From: Xanthobacteraceae bacterium
GTDB taxonomy: Bacteria > Pseudomonadota > Alphaproteobacteria > Rhizobiales > Xanthobacteraceae
Length of the DNA: 6,694 nt
Reading direction: 5' to 3'
Assembly (NCBI GenBank): GCA_030043175.1
Contig: JASHYD010000908.1
Location: 1 to 6,694, forward strand
Below, in pieces: positions 5,545-6,694 of this stretch (positions are counted from its first letter, which is position 1; each line of letters begins with the position of its first letter). The notes beneath the pieces were generated by a model. That model saw only the letters and a list, made by a program, of their open reading frames with translations. It was not told the origin of the DNA and searched no databases. The position numbers were made by a program, and so were the translations under genes.

Positions 5545-5962
5545 CTCCATTGTGCTCACCAGCGGCGACTTGGCTCAACCGCGCGGTTCCTGCTTAAGTC
5601 GGCGCGCAACGCGATCGGCCCTTCGCAGCGCGCGCTTTACGGCGGCACGAGCTGCCGCGGTGCGCTCCCGTTTCGCGCGAGCGGCGACCGTGGATGGTGG
5701 CGTTGCTGTTGTTTAAAGGCGCGCCGATGTCAGCTGCGCCACCGTGGAGGACACATCGGCCGTTGCCAGCACGGCGATAGCAGCGTGGGGGAACGGGGCT
5801 CGGCGATCCCTGCCCTGATATTCGCCTTCATGCACCTTGGCGCGGCGTTGTGGTTTGACTGTCAGAACCGGACCCGCCCCGGTCCTGCTCCTCTTGGCCG
5901 CAACAAGCGATATGAACTGTGCGGCACTGTTCGTTGCATCCTGGCACCAATGCATATTGTAT

Positions 5963-5975
5963 CCGTTTCGAACGG
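5963..5975. promoter_or_regulatory. CCGTT-TCG-AACGG inverted repeat upstream of the flavoprotein gene
   Basis: Five-base arms around a three-base centre lie about 125 bases before the flavoprotein start, and could be an operator. Arms of this length occur readily by chance, so the call is weak. Confidence 0.15.
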
Positions 5976-6098
5976 AGACGGCCTTTAATCTGTCTACCTC
6001 ACGGAGGTCCCAACACTGCTTGCCGAAAGTGGTATCAACCATCCATTGATGCGCGTGTGCACGCAACCGGATACGCCCAGACCAAGGATGCCGCAACC

Positions 6099-6476
6099 AT
6101 GCCAATCCCCACTCTCGCCGAGGCCATCGCGCAGTACGGCCGCGGCGCCTATCTGCTCACCATCGCCAACGACGGTCCGCACACGAGCTTTGTGTCGGTC
6201 GATCTCAAGGGCAACGTCATTGCGTGCGCCATCGGCAAATCCGCCGCCCGAAACATTGCCAACGAGCCGAACGTGTCGCTGTTCTGGCCGCCCAGGGAGC
6301 CGGGCGGCCACGCTCTCATCGTCAATGGCACAGCCACCGGACGGCGCGAGCCGAGCGGCGTGACCTGGGCGGAGATCACGCTGACCAAGTCGGTCCTTCA
6401 TCGCGCGGGACCGAAGCCTCCCGACAGCGACGGGCCGTGCCTGTCAGACTGCCGGCGCATCGCAAGGCCGGTATAA
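6099..6476 (+). CDS. Pyridoxamine 5'-phosphate oxidase-like flavin-binding protein
   Basis: A 125-residue cytoplasmic protein of the split-barrel, FMN-binding pyridoxamine phosphate oxidase superfamily. The wording fits the small actinobacterial and proteobacterial members: LAEAIAQYGRGAYLLTI (6-22), DGPHTSFVSVDLKGNVIACA (25-44, first barrel strands), then RNIANEPNVSLFWPP (51-65) and HALIVNGTA (71-79). It ends with CLSDC (114-118), a C-terminal Cys pair I recall from this subgroup. It is shorter than true PdxH, so a role in vitamin B6 synthesis is unlikely. Flavin or another cofactor such as F420 or haem could bind, and the substrate is unknown. ATG 6099 is preferred because homology begins there and AAGGA lies at 6084-6088 with a ten-base spacing. 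The frame is open upstream to 5919, but that part does not look like protein. It stands alone and converges on the next gene. Confidence 0.75.
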   Translation: MPIPTLAEAIAQYGRGAYLLTIANDGPHTSFVSVDLKGNVIACAIGKSAARNIANEPNVSLFWPPREPGGHALIVNGTATGRREPSGVTWAEITLTKSVLHRAGPKPPDSDGPCLSDCRRIARPV

Positions 6477-6572
6477 CCATCCTCGCACCGCGGCGAGCGC
6501 CGGCGGGCCGTCACGAGACGCCCTCCTCGACATCGGTTTGCGGGATCCGGCGAGAAGCGCTCATCGATCTCG

Positions 6573-6694
6573 TCACTGAGCTTCCCACGCCTCGACCCAA
6601 ATCGACTCCTCCCAGGACCCCAAGCCCTCGCGGTGCTCTTCGTCCATAAAGTCGAGCAATGTGCCTTCGTCTCGAATGACGCGGAACTTCCAGC
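6573..6694 (-). CDS. C-terminal part of an unidentified gene, cut by window edge
   Basis: On the minus strand a frame enters from the right edge (first full codon 6692-6690) and reads WKFRVIRDEGTLLDFMDEEH, then REGLGSWEESIWVEAWEAQ, before TGA at 6575-6573. The 39 residues are acidic and Trp-rich with amphipathic spacing and look like true coding sequence, unlike the Arg/Pro-rich reading of the opposite strand. I do not recognise the family. It converges on the flavoprotein gene with 96 bases between the stops. No T-run terminator was seen there, only GC-rich dyads such as CGCCGGCG at 6498-6505. Confidence 0.5.
   Translation of the reverse strand, partial: WKFRVIRDEGTLLDFMDEEHREGLGSWEESIWVEAWEAQ

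Larger units (their letters stand above)
5205..6098. other. Long intergenic stretch without a recognisable gene
   Basis: Between the divergent di-haem operon and the flavoprotein gene lie about 0.9 kb where I see no convincing gene. An ATG at 5228 opens a 38-codon frame (to TGA 5342-5344) with a weak AGGGA before it, but its sequence is not recognisable. The longer open frames (plus 5539-5988, minus 5713-6105) have Arg, Cys and Trp-rich products typical of chance frames in GC-rich DNA. No tRNA fold, CRISPR repeat or element end was found. Small palindromes at 5440-5451, 5519-5544 and 5963-5975 are the only structure seen. Confidence 0.45.

Noticed and set aside
5539..5988. 149-codon plus-strand frame in the gene-poor gap
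   Set aside because: Cys-, Arg- and Trp-rich translation with no domain and no ribosome binding site. One short hydrophobic stretch (IPALIFAFMHLG) was considered as a membrane segment but is too isolated.
1..6694. CRISPR array, tRNA genes, prophage or complete insertion sequence
   Set aside because: No regularly spaced repeats, cloverleaf folds, phage proteins or paired terminal inverted repeats were seen on reading both strands.

Overview
The window reads like a stretch of accessory chromosome from a GC-rich Gram-negative bacterium. An alphaproteobacterium of the Rhizobiales (Bradyrhizobium-like) is my best guess. This rests on the transposase remnants, whose wording I recall from rhizobial insertion sequences, and on a subclass B3 metallo-beta-lactamase resembling the Bradyrhizobium enzyme BJP-1. 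No rRNA, tRNA or housekeeping marker is present, so the taxonomy is inference.

Layout. (1) 1-493, minus: the N-terminal 164 codons of a secreted, beta-propeller-like protein that runs off the left edge. It has a strong Shine-Dalgarno, a perfect TATAAT and a 14-bp palindrome upstream. (2) About 600-1495: an insertion-sequence graveyard with a frameshifted transposase C-terminus (612-863), a start-less reading frame (905-1099) and a scrap resembling an IS110-type N-terminus (about 1257-1340). (3) 1571-2416, plus: an intact exported B3-type metallo-beta-lactamase with all six zinc ligands. (4) 2465-2642: two pieces of an integrase-core transposase, N-terminus on plus and C-terminus on minus, abutting each other. 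(5) 2720-5118, minus: a two-gene operon encoding a secreted di-haem c-type oxidoreductase-like protein (distal end at 5118) followed 14 nt later by a secreted protein with a TonB-C-like C-terminal domain. (6) 5205-6098: about 0.9 kb in which I recognise no gene. (7) 6099-6476, plus: a small flavin-reductase-fold (pyridoxamine phosphate oxidase-like) protein. (8) 6573-6694, minus: the C-terminal 39 codons of an unidentified gene running off the right edge.

The large genes share a theme of export to the periplasm or beyond: propeller protein, lactamase, di-haem protein and TonB-C-like protein all start with a signal peptide. There is no sign that they form one pathway. The clearest unit is the di-haem/TonB-C-like pair. 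The most notable context is the apparently intact lactamase gene lying between decayed mobile-element fragments on both sides, which suggests that it sits at an acquisition hotspot. No CRISPR array, phage module or complete insertion sequence was seen.
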